DNA of 64,000 nt from Melghirimyces algeriensis. GTDB lineage: Bacteria; Bacillota; Bacilli; Thermoactinomycetales; DSM-45169. The stretch spans positions 62,001 through 126,000 of the forward strand of contig NZ_FXTI01000002.1 of NCBI RefSeq assembly GCF_900182565.1, written 5' to 3'. The notes beneath the pieces were generated by a model, which did no database searches, was not told the DNA's origin, and saw only the letters and a program-made list of their open reading frames with translations. The translations under genes were made by a program, and so were the position numbers. This document shows positions 8,645 through 16,399 of this stretch, piece after piece (the stretch's first letter is position 1; every line of letters begins with the position of its first letter).

Positions 8645-8673
8645 TTGTCTATTCGACATCATTCGACTATACT
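8645..8673 (+). promoter_or_regulatory. Promoter of pxpA
   Basis: TTGTCT (8645-8650) and TATACT (8668-8673) are spaced by 17 bases. Within the spacer ATTCGAC occurs twice in tandem (8651-8657 and 8661-8667). The expected start site near 8680 is upstream of the operator copy at 8692-8708 and of the pxpA start at 8742. Confidence 0.7.
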
Positions 8674-8691
8674 AAAGGCGTATTCGTAAAA

Positions 8692-8708
8692 TGGAATTAA
8701 AATTCCGA
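8692..8708 (+). promoter_or_regulatory. Candidate IclR operator, copy 2 (pxpA side)
   Basis: TGGAATTAAAATTCCGA, with perfect GGAAT/ATTCC arms around TAAA. It lies between the pxpA promoter and its ribosome site. An in-frame ATG at 8691 overlaps this motif and has no ribosome site, which argues that it is not the pxpA start. Confidence 0.6.
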
Positions 8709-8741
8709 ATTACGGAACAAAACACGGACAAGGAGGGCAAA

Positions 8742-9503
8742 ATGTTTCGGATTGATTTGAATTGCGATCTTGGAGAAAGCTTCGGTGCTTATAAGATGGG
8801 AAGGGATGCCGAGATTGTACCGTACGTAACATCAGTGAACATTGCTTGTGGTTTTCATGCTGGGGATCCAGGGGTAATGCACAATACGGTAAACCTTGCC
8901 CTTGAGCGCGGAATCGCCATCGGAGCGCATCCGGGATTGCCCGATTTGTACGGTTTTGGTCGGCGGATCATGGACATTTCACCACAGGAAGCTTATGATT
9001 GGGTCATTTATCAGATTGGAGCGCTCGATGCATTTATTCGGGCAAAGGGAGGCACGATGCGCCACGTCAAGCCGCACGGAGCCCTGTACAATATGGCATC
9101 TCGAAACAGCAAACTGGCGGATGCCATCGCGGAGGCTGTTTATCATGTAAACCCGGAACTGATTCTTGTCGGCCTGTCGGGAAGCGAATTGATTCATTCC
9201 GGGAAACGGATCGGGTTGAAAACCGCCAGTGAAGTGTTTGCAGACCGGACCTATCAGGAAGATGGGAGCCTAACTCCCCGCGGTGCCAAGGGTGCTTTGA
9301 TCGACGATCCCGAACAGGCAGTCAAGCAGGTTGTCCGCATGGTGAAAGATGGGAAAGTCCGTTCACAGCAAGGCAGTGACATTCCGATTGTTGCGGAAAC
9401 CGTTTGTATCCATGGTGACGGAAGCCATGCCGTGTCGTTCGCCAGCCGAATACATGAGGCGCTTTCATTAGAGGGCATCGCACTGACAGCGTCAATACGG
9501 TGA
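8742..9503 (+). CDS. pxpA: 5-oxoprolinase subunit PxpA (LamB/YcsF family)
   Basis: From the ATG at 8742 the protein has 253 residues and opens with IDLNCDLGESFGAYKMG, the signature of the YcsF/LamB family; NIACGFHAGDP and RHVKPHGALYNM follow, with metal- or substrate-binding histidines and aspartates. It is the third subunit of the ATP-dependent 5-oxoprolinase, working with PxpB and PxpC. An AGGAGGG site at 8731-8737 fixes this start; the longer frame from 8691 would run through the operator. It is transcribed divergently from the accB operon and leads into the transporter gene. Confidence 0.93.
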   Translation: MFRIDLNCDLGESFGAYKMGRDAEIVPYVTSVNIACGFHAGDPGVMHNTVNLALERGIAIGAHPGLPDLYGFGRRIMDISPQEAYDWVIYQIGALDAFIRAKGGTMRHVKPHGALYNMASRNSKLADAIAEAVYHVNPELILVGLSGSELIHSGKRIGLKTASEVFADRTYQEDGSLTPRGAKGALIDDPEQAVKQVVRMVKDGKVRSQQGSDIPIVAETVCIHGDGSHAVSFASRIHEALSLEGIALTASIR

Positions 9504-9631
9504 TAAAGGGAAATGTTGAAACCGATTACATCCAGAGTGACGAAAGACGTACCCTATCGACCGAACACATGAGACGCTTTCGTCAGAAAGCATCGCGCGA
9601 CGACATCCATACAACAAAGGAGGAAGAAGGA

Positions 9632-10864
9632 ATGAATCCGACGGAGGAAATAAAAAACAAAGCCAATGGAAAAATGTCGTCAAAATCAACATGGAGCTCG
9701 TTGTTGGGAGCAGCTTTCTTAATGGCCACTTCTGCAATCGGCCCTGGTTTTTTAACGCAAACGACGGTGTTTACACAAAAATTGGCCGCGAGCTTCGGAT
9801 TTGTCATCCTGATATCCATCCTATTGGATATTGGAGCCCAGACAAACGTATGGCGAATCATAGCCGTTTCCGAGAAACGCGGGCAGGATATAGCCAATGC
9901 GCTCCTTCCGGGACTGGGCTACTTTGTGGCGGTTCTGATCGTTTTTGGCGGCCTTGCTTTCAACATCGGGAACATCGCCGGTGCAGGGTTGGGGCTTAAC
10001 GTCGTGACAGGCGTGTCGCCGGTGACGGGAGCGATCATCAGTGCCGTTGTTGCCATCACCATTTTCCTGCTCAAAGACGCGGGCAAACTCATGGACCGGG
10101 TAACACTGATCGCCGGGAGTATCATGATCGTTCTTACGGTGTATGTCGCGATTACAGCCACGCCTCCCGTGGGAGAAGCGGTAGCAAAAAGTTTTGTTCC
10201 CGATACGGTTGATATGCTGGCCATTGTAACCCTCGTCGGAGGTACGGTTGGCGGTTACATCACTTTTGCGGGCGGTCATCGTCTGCTTGATGCAGGAATT
10301 CGCGGGAAAAAGGCAATACCTGAAGTGACAAAAAGTTCGGTATCTGGCATCCTGGTTACGGGTGTTATGCGAACTGTCTTGTTTTTGGCGGCACTCGGCG
10401 TTGTGGCAAAAGGACTTGCGATCGATCCCTCCAACCCTCCAGCATCGGTGTTCAAGCTGGCAGCTGGAGATATCGGGTATAAAATATTCGGTATTGTCAT
10501 GTGGGCGGCAGCGATCACCTCTGTAATCGGCGCAGCTTACACCTCCGTATCGTTTATCCGCACATTCAACGATAAGATCGAGAAAAATCAAAAGTGGGTA
10601 ATCATCAGTTTTATCATCATCTCAACGTTTGTTTTCGCGGCGATCGGAAAACCCGTCAACGTCTTGATACTGGCCGGTGCGATTAACGGTCTGATTTTGC
10701 CGATCACACTCACAACGATCTTGATTGCTGCGTATAAGAAAAATATCGTCGGCGATTACAAACATCCGCTCTGGATGACGCTGTTCGGTGCGGCCGTCGC
10801 TCTTATGATGACTTATATGGGAGGATACACGCTTATCAATCAAATCCCCAAGCTGTTTTCATAA
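9632..10864 (+). CDS. NRAMP-family transporter (YcsG-like)
   Basis: A 410-residue membrane protein with about eleven hydrophobic helices, related to the NRAMP divalent-metal transporters. The first helix carries SAIGPGFLTQTTVFT instead of the classic DPGN metal-binding motif, so the substrate may not be a metal ion. The start at 9632 follows an AAAGGAGG site; the frame is open further upstream without a site. B. subtilis ycsG, of the same family, sits beside ycsF (pxpA) in the kip locus. That conserved link suggests uptake of pyroglutamate or a related organic acid (inference). It follows pxpA by 128 bases on the same strand. Confidence 0.85.
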   Translation: MNPTEEIKNKANGKMSSKSTWSSLLGAAFLMATSAIGPGFLTQTTVFTQKLAASFGFVILISILLDIGAQTNVWRIIAVSEKRGQDIANALLPGLGYFVAVLIVFGGLAFNIGNIAGAGLGLNVVTGVSPVTGAIISAVVAITIFLLKDAGKLMDRVTLIAGSIMIVLTVYVAITATPPVGEAVAKSFVPDTVDMLAIVTLVGGTVGGYITFAGGHRLLDAGIRGKKAIPEVTKSSVSGILVTGVMRTVLFLAALGVVAKGLAIDPSNPPASVFKLAAGDIGYKIFGIVMWAAAITSVIGAAYTSVSFIRTFNDKIEKNQKWVIISFIIISTFVFAAIGKPVNVLILAGAINGLILPITLTTILIAAYKKNIVGDYKHPLWMTLFGAAVALMMTYMGGYTLINQIPKLFS

Positions 10865-11113
10865 GTGGATTTTCAAGGCACGAATTGGCCTTTATGTATC
10901 GATCATCCAGCAGAAGGTCACTCTTCTCTTTCTTTCAGCAGTGGCATGACTCAAGAAGACCACCAGTAAATTTTTAGTTATTTTTATATTTTCGAATATT
11001 CTTTTATTAATTATAGTCATCATCGTGCTCCCTTTCGCAAAAACTGAACTTCATATCTTGAAGGAATCATCCCTTTAGGTTCAAGAATGAGGCCACTCAC
11101 CGAGCCATACTTT

Positions 11114-11157
11114 GAAAAAAGCAACCCAATTCGCCTGTGCGATGGGTTGCTTTTTTC
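11114..11157. terminator. Bidirectional rho-independent terminator
   Basis: A perfect 15-base inverted repeat (GAAAAAAGCAACCCA / TGGGTTGCTTTTTTC) with a 14-base loop. It serves the plus-strand transporter operon and the minus-strand acyl-CoA dehydrogenase operon, which converge here. The rest of the 471-base gap 10865-11335 shows no supported gene. Confidence 0.85.
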
Positions 11158-11335
11158 AGATTCAAGTAATGATGATTTCCTGACTACAGAAAATCCATAT
11201 TCATACCCGTGATCCGGCACGACATCCACAGATTTAATCATACATGAATTCTTCCTAACGTGAATTATGGTCCATAGATATGGCTGACCTACCGATCGAC
11301 CTTTTTTAGGTAATTTTATCCATTTCCCTCGAGAA

Positions 11336-13000
11336 CTATTTTACACATAGTGTCCTAGGTTTCATAATTTTGTCAAACTCTTTCACTTGGAGCATGTCTT
11401 CATCCAGCCCGTGATCCCCATAAAGATGATCAATCAGCAACCGGGCGATGATTTCATCCCGCTCATTTTCAATCCGTTCTACGGCGTGAGCAGCAAGATA
11501 AATATCTGTCATATAGTTGGCGATGCGTCTGGCATGATAGGTCTGGGCAACCTGATCTTCGCCTTCGAGACGGATCAGCATGACTTTCAGCTTTTCCAGT
11601 TTTTCCTCAATTGGTTTGATCCATTTTTGATCCAGAGAATGTCCGGTTAACACCTTATGAATCTTTTTGAAAAAGAGTTGGTGCGCCTGATATTTTTTAA
11701 TCAGCCTGAGCACTTCAAGACCCAGAATATTAGCCGTACCCTCCCAGACCGTGAGCACCTGGGCATCCCGCAGGAGCCTTGGCGTCACAAAATCTTCAAT
11801 ATAGCCATTCCCCCCATGAACCTCAATGGCTTCATGGGAAAAGTCAATGGCTTCACCGGCCGTCCGTGCCTTTAAAAGAGCTATTAGCAACCGGTTGAGA
11901 GCGATTTCTTCCTCACTGGCCTGATCTCTGTGATTCATGACCCGATCAAACAGTTCGATCAGTTCATACAGGGCAGACAGTTCAATTTCATAACGGGCCT
12001 GCAGATTGGTAAGAGTGCACTGCACCATCGGATAATTGATAATTTTTTGTCCGAAGGCTTCCCGCCAGTCGGCATACTCATAGGATTCTTTCAGGGCCCG
12101 TTTCATAATGCCCAAAGAAGCTATCGCATTGCACACCCGGGACAAGTTGAGCGCTTCCATCATATAATAAAAACCTTTTTTTGGATCGCCCACCAGGTAG
12201 GCCGTTGACCCTTCAAAAACGATTTCCGCTGATGGGACCGCCCGGACACCCAGTTTATCCTTCAGGCGCCGCACCTGAATACCATTGATGGTACCGTCGT
12301 CTTTCCGCCAGGGAACGAGAAATAAGCTTAATCCCTTCGTGCCGTGCTCACTCCCTTCGATCCGAGCCAGAACAGTTGCTACCCCACACTGTCCGGCATT
12401 GGAGGCAAAATATTTTTCTCCGTAAAGGCGGTATGCTTCTCCATCCTTCACGGCTTGGACTTCATTGGCTCCCACATCGGAACCGCCCTGGCGTTCCGTT
12501 AAAAACGTCGCCCCTTCATACAGCTCCACTTCACCAGTGGAAAGCACATGGGGCAGAAATTTTTCTTTGAGTCCTTCATCGGCAAACTGGTCAATTAAAT
12601 AGGCCACAGCCATTGTGAGCGTAACCGGGCAGTAAAAGCCTGGCTCCACCTGGGACAGCAAATACCCCTGTGCATAGCTGTACAAATAGTTTCCTTTGCG
12701 TCCAAGTCCAGGGATCGGTTTGTAAACATAGCCCACAATTCCGGAGTTGTAGGTATCTTCCACCGTCTTCTTATAACCTTCATTGACCCAGATTTCGGAT
12801 ACATCGTCACCAAAGCGATTGTACTTGATCAGCTGCGGCTGTCCTTCCCGATCGGTGTGCACAGCCCGGAGATCAAACTCGTCATAGCATTTTTCATAAA
12901 AGATTTCCAGTTCGTTCACCGCATACTCATACAATTCCGGGTCCAGTTTATCCTTTAAAATCCGGAGCAATACCGCTTCCTGATTATAAAATTCACTCAT
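11336..13000 (-). CDS. Acyl-CoA dehydrogenase family protein (AidB-like)
   Basis: A 554-residue flavoprotein of the acyl-CoA dehydrogenase superfamily, longer than the usual 380-residue enzymes and closer to the AidB-type subgroup. Visible motifs are the FAD- and substrate-binding ATFLTERQGGSDVGAN (about 161-176) and the C-terminal EAIEVHGGNGYIEDF and LTVWEGTANILGLEVL. It would oxidise an acyl-CoA thioester using FAD and pass electrons to ETF. The stop of the upstream ligase overlaps its start by four bases, so it is translationally coupled to a ligase that could supply its substrate. Chain type is not determined; the MerR operator suggests a branched-chain or fatty acid route. Confidence 0.88.
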   Translation of the reverse strand: MSEFYNQEAVLLRILKDKLDPELYEYAVNELEIFYEKCYDEFDLRAVHTDREGQPQLIKYNRFGDDVSEIWVNEGYKKTVEDTYNSGIVGYVYKPIPGLGRKGNYLYSYAQGYLLSQVEPGFYCPVTLTMAVAYLIDQFADEGLKEKFLPHVLSTGEVELYEGATFLTERQGGSDVGANEVQAVKDGEAYRLYGEKYFASNAGQCGVATVLARIEGSEHGTKGLSLFLVPWRKDDGTINGIQVRRLKDKLGVRAVPSAEIVFEGSTAYLVGDPKKGFYYMMEALNLSRVCNAIASLGIMKRALKESYEYADWREAFGQKIINYPMVQCTLTNLQARYEIELSALYELIELFDRVMNHRDQASEEEIALNRLLIALLKARTAGEAIDFSHEAIEVHGGNGYIEDFVTPRLLRDAQVLTVWEGTANILGLEVLRLIKKYQAHQLFFKKIHKVLTGHSLDQKWIKPIEEKLEKLKVMLIRLEGEDQVAQTYHARRIANYMTDIYLAAHAVERIENERDEIIARLLIDHLYGDHGLDEDMLQVKEFDKIMKPRTLCVK

Positions 13001-14517
13001 TTCACATTCTCCTCTGCCCTTAAATGATGTTTTAAAATTTTCCCGGTGGCATTTCGCGGCAATTCGTCAATGGATTTATAAATGCGCGGAATTTTGTATT
13101 TCGCCAGTTTATCAGTGAGAAATTCTTTGCAGCTGGCCTCCAGATCTTCCATATTGTTTTTCAGCACCACAAAGGCTTTGGCAGTCTCGCCCCAGTCAGG
13201 GCAAGGCACACCGATCACAGCCACATCTTCAATATTCGGATGTGTCCTCAGGGTATCTTCGATTTCTTTTGGATAAATATTGACCCCGCCGGAGATGATC
13301 ATATCTTTTTTTCGATCCACCGCCCAGATATATCTTTCTTCATCAAATTTCGCCATGTCCCCTGTGAACAGCCAGCCGTCCTTGATGGTTTCCCTGGTTT
13401 TCTCCTCATCCTTGTAATAGCCGACCATATTCCCTTCACCGCGCAAAATAATTTCCCCAATTTCACCAGATTCCACATCTTCCCCCTGTTCATTGACGAT
13501 GCGAACCTCACAATTGAGGGCGGCCCGTTTCCCGATGCTTCCCGCTTTTGTCTGATGATCCTCCGGTCTCAGGAACGTGCCGTTGGGGCCTGCTTCAGTT
13601 AAACCATAGACACACATGAGCTGGTCAGTCTGGAATTTTTCCTGCACAAACTGCACTTCCATTTTGGAAAGGGAAGATCCGCCGTAAACCCACCGCTGAA
13701 CGCTAGAAAGGTCATACTGTTCAATGTCGGGATGCTTCGCGGTCAGCAGGTAGGCGACAGGTGCTCCGAAGAAATGGGTGATTTTTTCTGCGGAAACCAG
13801 CTGAAGCAGCAGATCCGGCGTAAACCTTGGAGCAAGCACATGAGTGGCACCCACATATGTACCGGCCACAAAAAACAGATGAAGCGGTGCTGAGTGGCTT
13901 AATGGCATCATTTGCAAAATGCGGGAGTTATCATTCATCCCGGTTTCTATACACATCGTGACAGCAACGGTCAGGACATTGCGCTGGGAAAGGAGCACAC
14001 CCTTGGGCTTTCCAGTTGTTCCGGATGTATACAGCATGGTTGAGAGATCATCTTCTTTGGACGTACACTCGACCGGGATGATGGAACCGCTTTCAATCAA
14101 GGTGTCTAAATTTTCCACCCCAGGGTGAGCGGATTCGCCAGTGGTGATCCATAAAATTGGAAAGTCTTCAAGGAGCGGTTCAACCTGATTCCACAGCATC
14201 TCATGGCCAATGAAGACTTTCGCTTCACTGTGCTCTAAAATATAGCGGATTTCCTCCGTAGTTAGGCGGGCATTAATGGGCACGATGATGCCTCCCAGGC
14301 GCTGAACCGCAAAATAACTGTAAACAAAGTCCATCGTATTGGGCGAAAATAAAATCACTTTCTCCCCTTCGCTGAATCCGGCCGTTTTCAGAGAATGGGC
14401 CAGCCGGTTTACGCTGTCATCGGCCTCTTTGTACGTCAGGCGCCCTTTGCCTGAAATAAACCCCTCTTTGTTCGGAAACTTTCTCGCATTTCTTGCCAGC
14501 ATTTCAGAGATATTCAG
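12997..14517 (-). CDS. Long-chain fatty acid/acyl-CoA ligase (class I adenylate-forming)
   Basis: A class I adenylate-forming enzyme of about 506 residues that activates a carboxylic acid to its CoA thioester. Motifs are the AMP-binding loop MLYTSGTTGKPKGV, the YGLTEAG motif, GWLFTGDMAKFDEE and the C-terminal lysine motif NATGKILKH. I place the start at a CTG (14515-14517), not the ATG 15 bases later. A GGGGGAGG site lies eight bases before the CTG but about 23 from the ATG, and the added residues (NISE before MLARNARKFPNK) read like the normal start of this family. The CTG overlaps the merR stop (CTGA), giving translational coupling. Confidence 0.88.
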   Translation of the reverse strand: MNISEMLARNARKFPNKEGFISGKGRLTYKEADDSVNRLAHSLKTAGFSEGEKVILFSPNTMDFVYSYFAVQRLGGIIVPINARLTTEEIRYILEHSEAKVFIGHEMLWNQVEPLLEDFPILWITTGESAHPGVENLDTLIESGSIIPVECTSKEDDLSTMLYTSGTTGKPKGVLLSQRNVLTVAVTMCIETGMNDNSRILQMMPLSHSAPLHLFFVAGTYVGATHVLAPRFTPDLLLQLVSAEKITHFFGAPVAYLLTAKHPDIEQYDLSSVQRWVYGGSSLSKMEVQFVQEKFQTDQLMCVYGLTEAGPNGTFLRPEDHQTKAGSIGKRAALNCEVRIVNEQGEDVESGEIGEIILRGEGNMVGYYKDEEKTRETIKDGWLFTGDMAKFDEERYIWAVDRKKDMIISGGVNIYPKEIEDTLRTHPNIEDVAVIGVPCPDWGETAKAFVVLKNNMEDLEASCKEFLTDKLAKYKIPRIYKSIDELPRNATGKILKHHLRAEENVK

Positions 14518-14909
14518 AGTTTATTCCTCCCCCTTAATTGATCCAGACGTTTCTCAAAATCTTCGAGCAAATCCTCCATTTCCTTTTTCAGGGCCATCAT
14601 ATCCTGAATTTTTTCCTCTACCTCCCCGATTTTTTTCTTCCCATAATCAATGGTGACCACCAGTTGCTTTCGGCCGGAGCGGTCCTGGTCAAACATATCA
14701 ATCATTTCCACAATTTCATCCAAGGAAAAACCGAACCGTTTCCCCCGTAAAATCAGGCGCAACCGGGTCCGGTCCTTGCGGGAATACACCCGTTGTCCCC
14801 CTTCTGTGCGGTCGGGGTGAATCAGACCCCGTTCTTCGTAGTAGCGAATGGTCCGCGTGCTGATGTCAAATTCCCTTGCAAGATCTGAGATAGAATAAGT
14901 CTGGTTCAT
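14514..14909 (-). CDS. MerR-family transcriptional regulator
   Basis: A 131-residue MerR-type regulator. The N-terminal winged helix is ISDLAREFDISTRTIRYYEE with a following wing (RVYSRKDRTRLRLI). A long coiled coil from about residue 75 (KKKIGEVEEKIQDMMALKKE) forms the dimer. There is no cysteine-rich metal-binding tail, which fits regulators of fatty-acid or branched-chain acid breakdown (LiuR-like) better than metal sensors. It is the first gene of an operon with an acyl-CoA ligase and dehydrogenase. It probably controls its own promoter through the palindrome at 14954-14969. Confidence 0.9.
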   Translation of the reverse strand: MNQTYSISDLAREFDISTRTIRYYEERGLIHPDRTEGGQRVYSRKDRTRLRLILRGKRFGFSLDEIVEMIDMFDQDRSGRKQLVVTIDYGKKKIGEVEEKIQDMMALKKEMEDLLEDFEKRLDQLRGRNKL

Positions 14910-14946
14910 AGTTGCTCACAACTCTCTGAAAATTAAGTTTACTTAT

Positions 14947-14975
14947 ATTCTAGTTTACGTTAACGTTAATGTCAA
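14947..14975 (-). promoter_or_regulatory. merR operon promoter with operator filling the spacer
   Basis: On the minus strand TTGACA (complement of 14970-14975) and TAGAAT (complement of 14947-14952) are 17 bases apart. The spacer contains the 16-base palindrome TTAACGTTAACGTAAA (14954-14969), with one mismatched pair. A dyad between the -35 and -10 boxes is the standard MerR arrangement. Confidence 0.75.
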
Positions 14976-15139
14976 TGAATATTCATCTTCGTTCATTTTA
15001 CTTGTAATCATGTAGTGATATCAGAAAATAAGTTCCGATTTATCACCGGATTGATTTGTTTTATAAGTAGTCAACACTAAAGTACTAGAAATCAGCCGTA
15101 TATTACCGAATGTTTGTGAGGAAAGAAAAGTAACCCCAT

Positions 15140-15330
15140 TGTAGCGCTGATAGTCGGCAACGTCGATCGGGTTACCTCTCAGGGATCGAACTCTTCCCCC
15201 GTTGTGTCTTCAAACCACCGGATGAATTGATAGATCACTCTTCGTACGTTTCCGTCGTTTTCGGGCTTCGTCCGTCCGACTGAAGGTCGGATAGAAAATT
15301 GGGGATCGTCCCAACAATCGTTGCAACTCA
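15140..15330 (-). pseudogene. Remnant of a tyrosine recombinase/integrase (N-terminal part)
   Basis: The minus strand encodes NVRRVIYQFIRWFEDTTGEE followed by FDP, then an in-frame TGA. After a one-base shift it continues with PIDVADYQRY. The combination WFEDTTGEEFDP plus TPIDVADYQRY is characteristic of the N-terminal SAM-like domain of tyrosine recombinases. No catalytic domain follows; similarity stops at about 15140. There is no start codon with a ribosome site. It is a small fragment broken by a stop and a frameshift. The remaining parts of 14976-15480 show no gene. Confidence 0.6.
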
Positions 15331-15489
15331 GGATAGTAATTTCCCCTTGATAAAAGGTTGTGAGTATTTGAAATCTATATGTAACCTTTGAAGGAACGTT
15401 CCGTAATAGAGCTTCTCATGTCATCTGATGACAATTTTGCATTTGGATCTGTCCGTACTACGTAGAGCTGATTGAGAAGAAAGTTTTCT

Positions 15490-15518
15490 TTACAAAACAT
15501 ATTCCCGGCACTATACTG
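15490..15518 (+). promoter_or_regulatory. Promoter of the padR operon
   Basis: TTTACA (15490-15495) and TATACT (15513-15518) with a 17-base spacer. The -10 box lies inside the palindromic operator that begins at 15511, so binding there should block RNA polymerase. Confidence 0.75.
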
Positions 15519-15549
15519 TTAATAACAGTATAGTGTTATTAACAGTATA
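15511..15549. promoter_or_regulatory. PadR operator: 25-bp palindrome plus repeated half-site
   Basis: 15511-15535 is a perfect palindrome with 12-base arms around a single central base (arm ACTATACTGTTA). The word TAACAGTATA recurs as a direct repeat at 15524-15533 and 15540-15549, 16 bases apart. A second small palindrome TGTTATAACA covers 15535-15544. It ends 15 bases before the padR start, the usual place for PadR autorepression. Confidence 0.75.
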
Positions 15550-15563
15550 AGGGGGAGTTTGAT

Positions 15564-15917
15564 GTGAAGTTAAAGTTTAAGAGTGGACGACATGCCCCTT
15601 CATTCGTCCTTTTGATGCTGGCTGAGGAACCGGCTTATGGAGGCCTTTTGCTCGAGAAGTTTGAAAAACGAGTACCATATAACCGAATGGACAGTGCCGC
15701 CACATATCGTGTACTCAAGGAATTAGAAAAATGTGGAGCGATCGAGTCATATTGGGACACTCCGTTATCGGGGCGGCCGAAGAAATGGTACCGCATAACA
15801 GCATACGGTTGGGATTTGCTTGAAGAATTTAAAGAAGATATTTATCAGAGTTTGAGAGGACTCGAATTCTTTTTAGAAATGTATCGCGACATCAAAAAAG
15901 AAAGGAGGGAACCCTAA
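15564..15917 (+). CDS. PadR-family transcriptional regulator
   Basis: A 117-residue PadR-type winged-helix protein. Typical stretches are APSFVLLMLAEEPAYGGLLL, then SAATYRVLKELEKCGAIES and SGRPKKWYRITAYGWDLLEEF. The start is GTG at 15564, with GGGGGAG six bases upstream; the ATG two bases earlier reads straight into a stop. PadR proteins usually repress their own operon and release the DNA on ligand binding. The operator overlaps the -10 box. The stop overlaps the next start (TAATG), so regulator and permease genes are coupled. Confidence 0.9.
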   Translation: MKLKFKSGRHAPSFVLLMLAEEPAYGGLLLEKFEKRVPYNRMDSAATYRVLKELEKCGAIESYWDTPLSGRPKKWYRITAYGWDLLEEFKEDIYQSLRGLEFFLEMYRDIKKERREP

Positions 15918-16399
15918 TGACGGGCCTGATTTTATATAGTACAGCAACGATTCTTGTTTCCGTTTCCTTTTTTAAGAATCAAGCGAAAACAAAGCAGGCA
16001 CTGATAAAAGCATGGAAAGGCTTTTCAAAATTAATTCCTCAAGTGCTTGTGATAATGATACTTGTCGGGGTTTCCCTTGCGCTTTTAACACCAGAGATGA
16101 TTTCTACACTTATCGGAGATGAGTCGGGAATATTTGGTGTAGCGTTCTCCCTTATCATTGGATCGATCACCTTGATCCCAAGCTTTATTGTTTTTCCTCT
16201 CGGTGGTGTTCTTCTGGAAAATGGAGCAGGATATCCTCAGGTGGCAGCATTTGTAAGTTCTGTTATGGCCGTTGGCATCATGACCTTACCAGTGGAGACT
16301 CAATATTTCGGAAAGTCTGTAGCTATTTGGCGTAACATGAGTGCGTTGCTCATTTCTATTCTCTTTACGTTCGTTATTTGGGTGGTGATGGTGGTATGA
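15917..16399 (+). CDS. Permease subunit, N-terminal half type (ArsP_1/YraQ-like)
   Basis: A 160-residue membrane protein with four to five hydrophobic helices. The first is followed by a basic loop (KNQAKTKQALIKAWKGFSKL). SFIVFPLGGVLLENGAGYPQ and the glycine- and proline-rich helices resemble one half of the ArsP_1/YraQ permease family (about 300-350 residues in one chain elsewhere). Here the two halves are separate genes. A GGAGGG site precedes the ATG, which overlaps the padR stop. The family includes organoarsenical exporters, but the substrate of these split forms is unknown. Confidence 0.75.
   Translation: MTGLILYSTATILVSVSFFKNQAKTKQALIKAWKGFSKLIPQVLVIMILVGVSLALLTPEMISTLIGDESGIFGVAFSLIIGSITLIPSFIVFPLGGVLLENGAGYPQVAAFVSSVMAVGIMTLPVETQYFGKSVAIWRNMSALLISILFTFVIWVVMVV

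Noticed and set aside
9821..10591. 256-codon minus-strand frame
   Set aside because: Shadow of the NRAMP-like transporter gene, with the Cys/Arg/His-rich composition of a shadow frame.
11020..11241. 73-codon minus-strand frame between the NRAMP and acyl-CoA dehydrogenase genes
   Set aside because: It runs through the strong terminator hairpin at 11114-11157 and has no recognisable protein; another short ATG frame overlaps its ribosome site.
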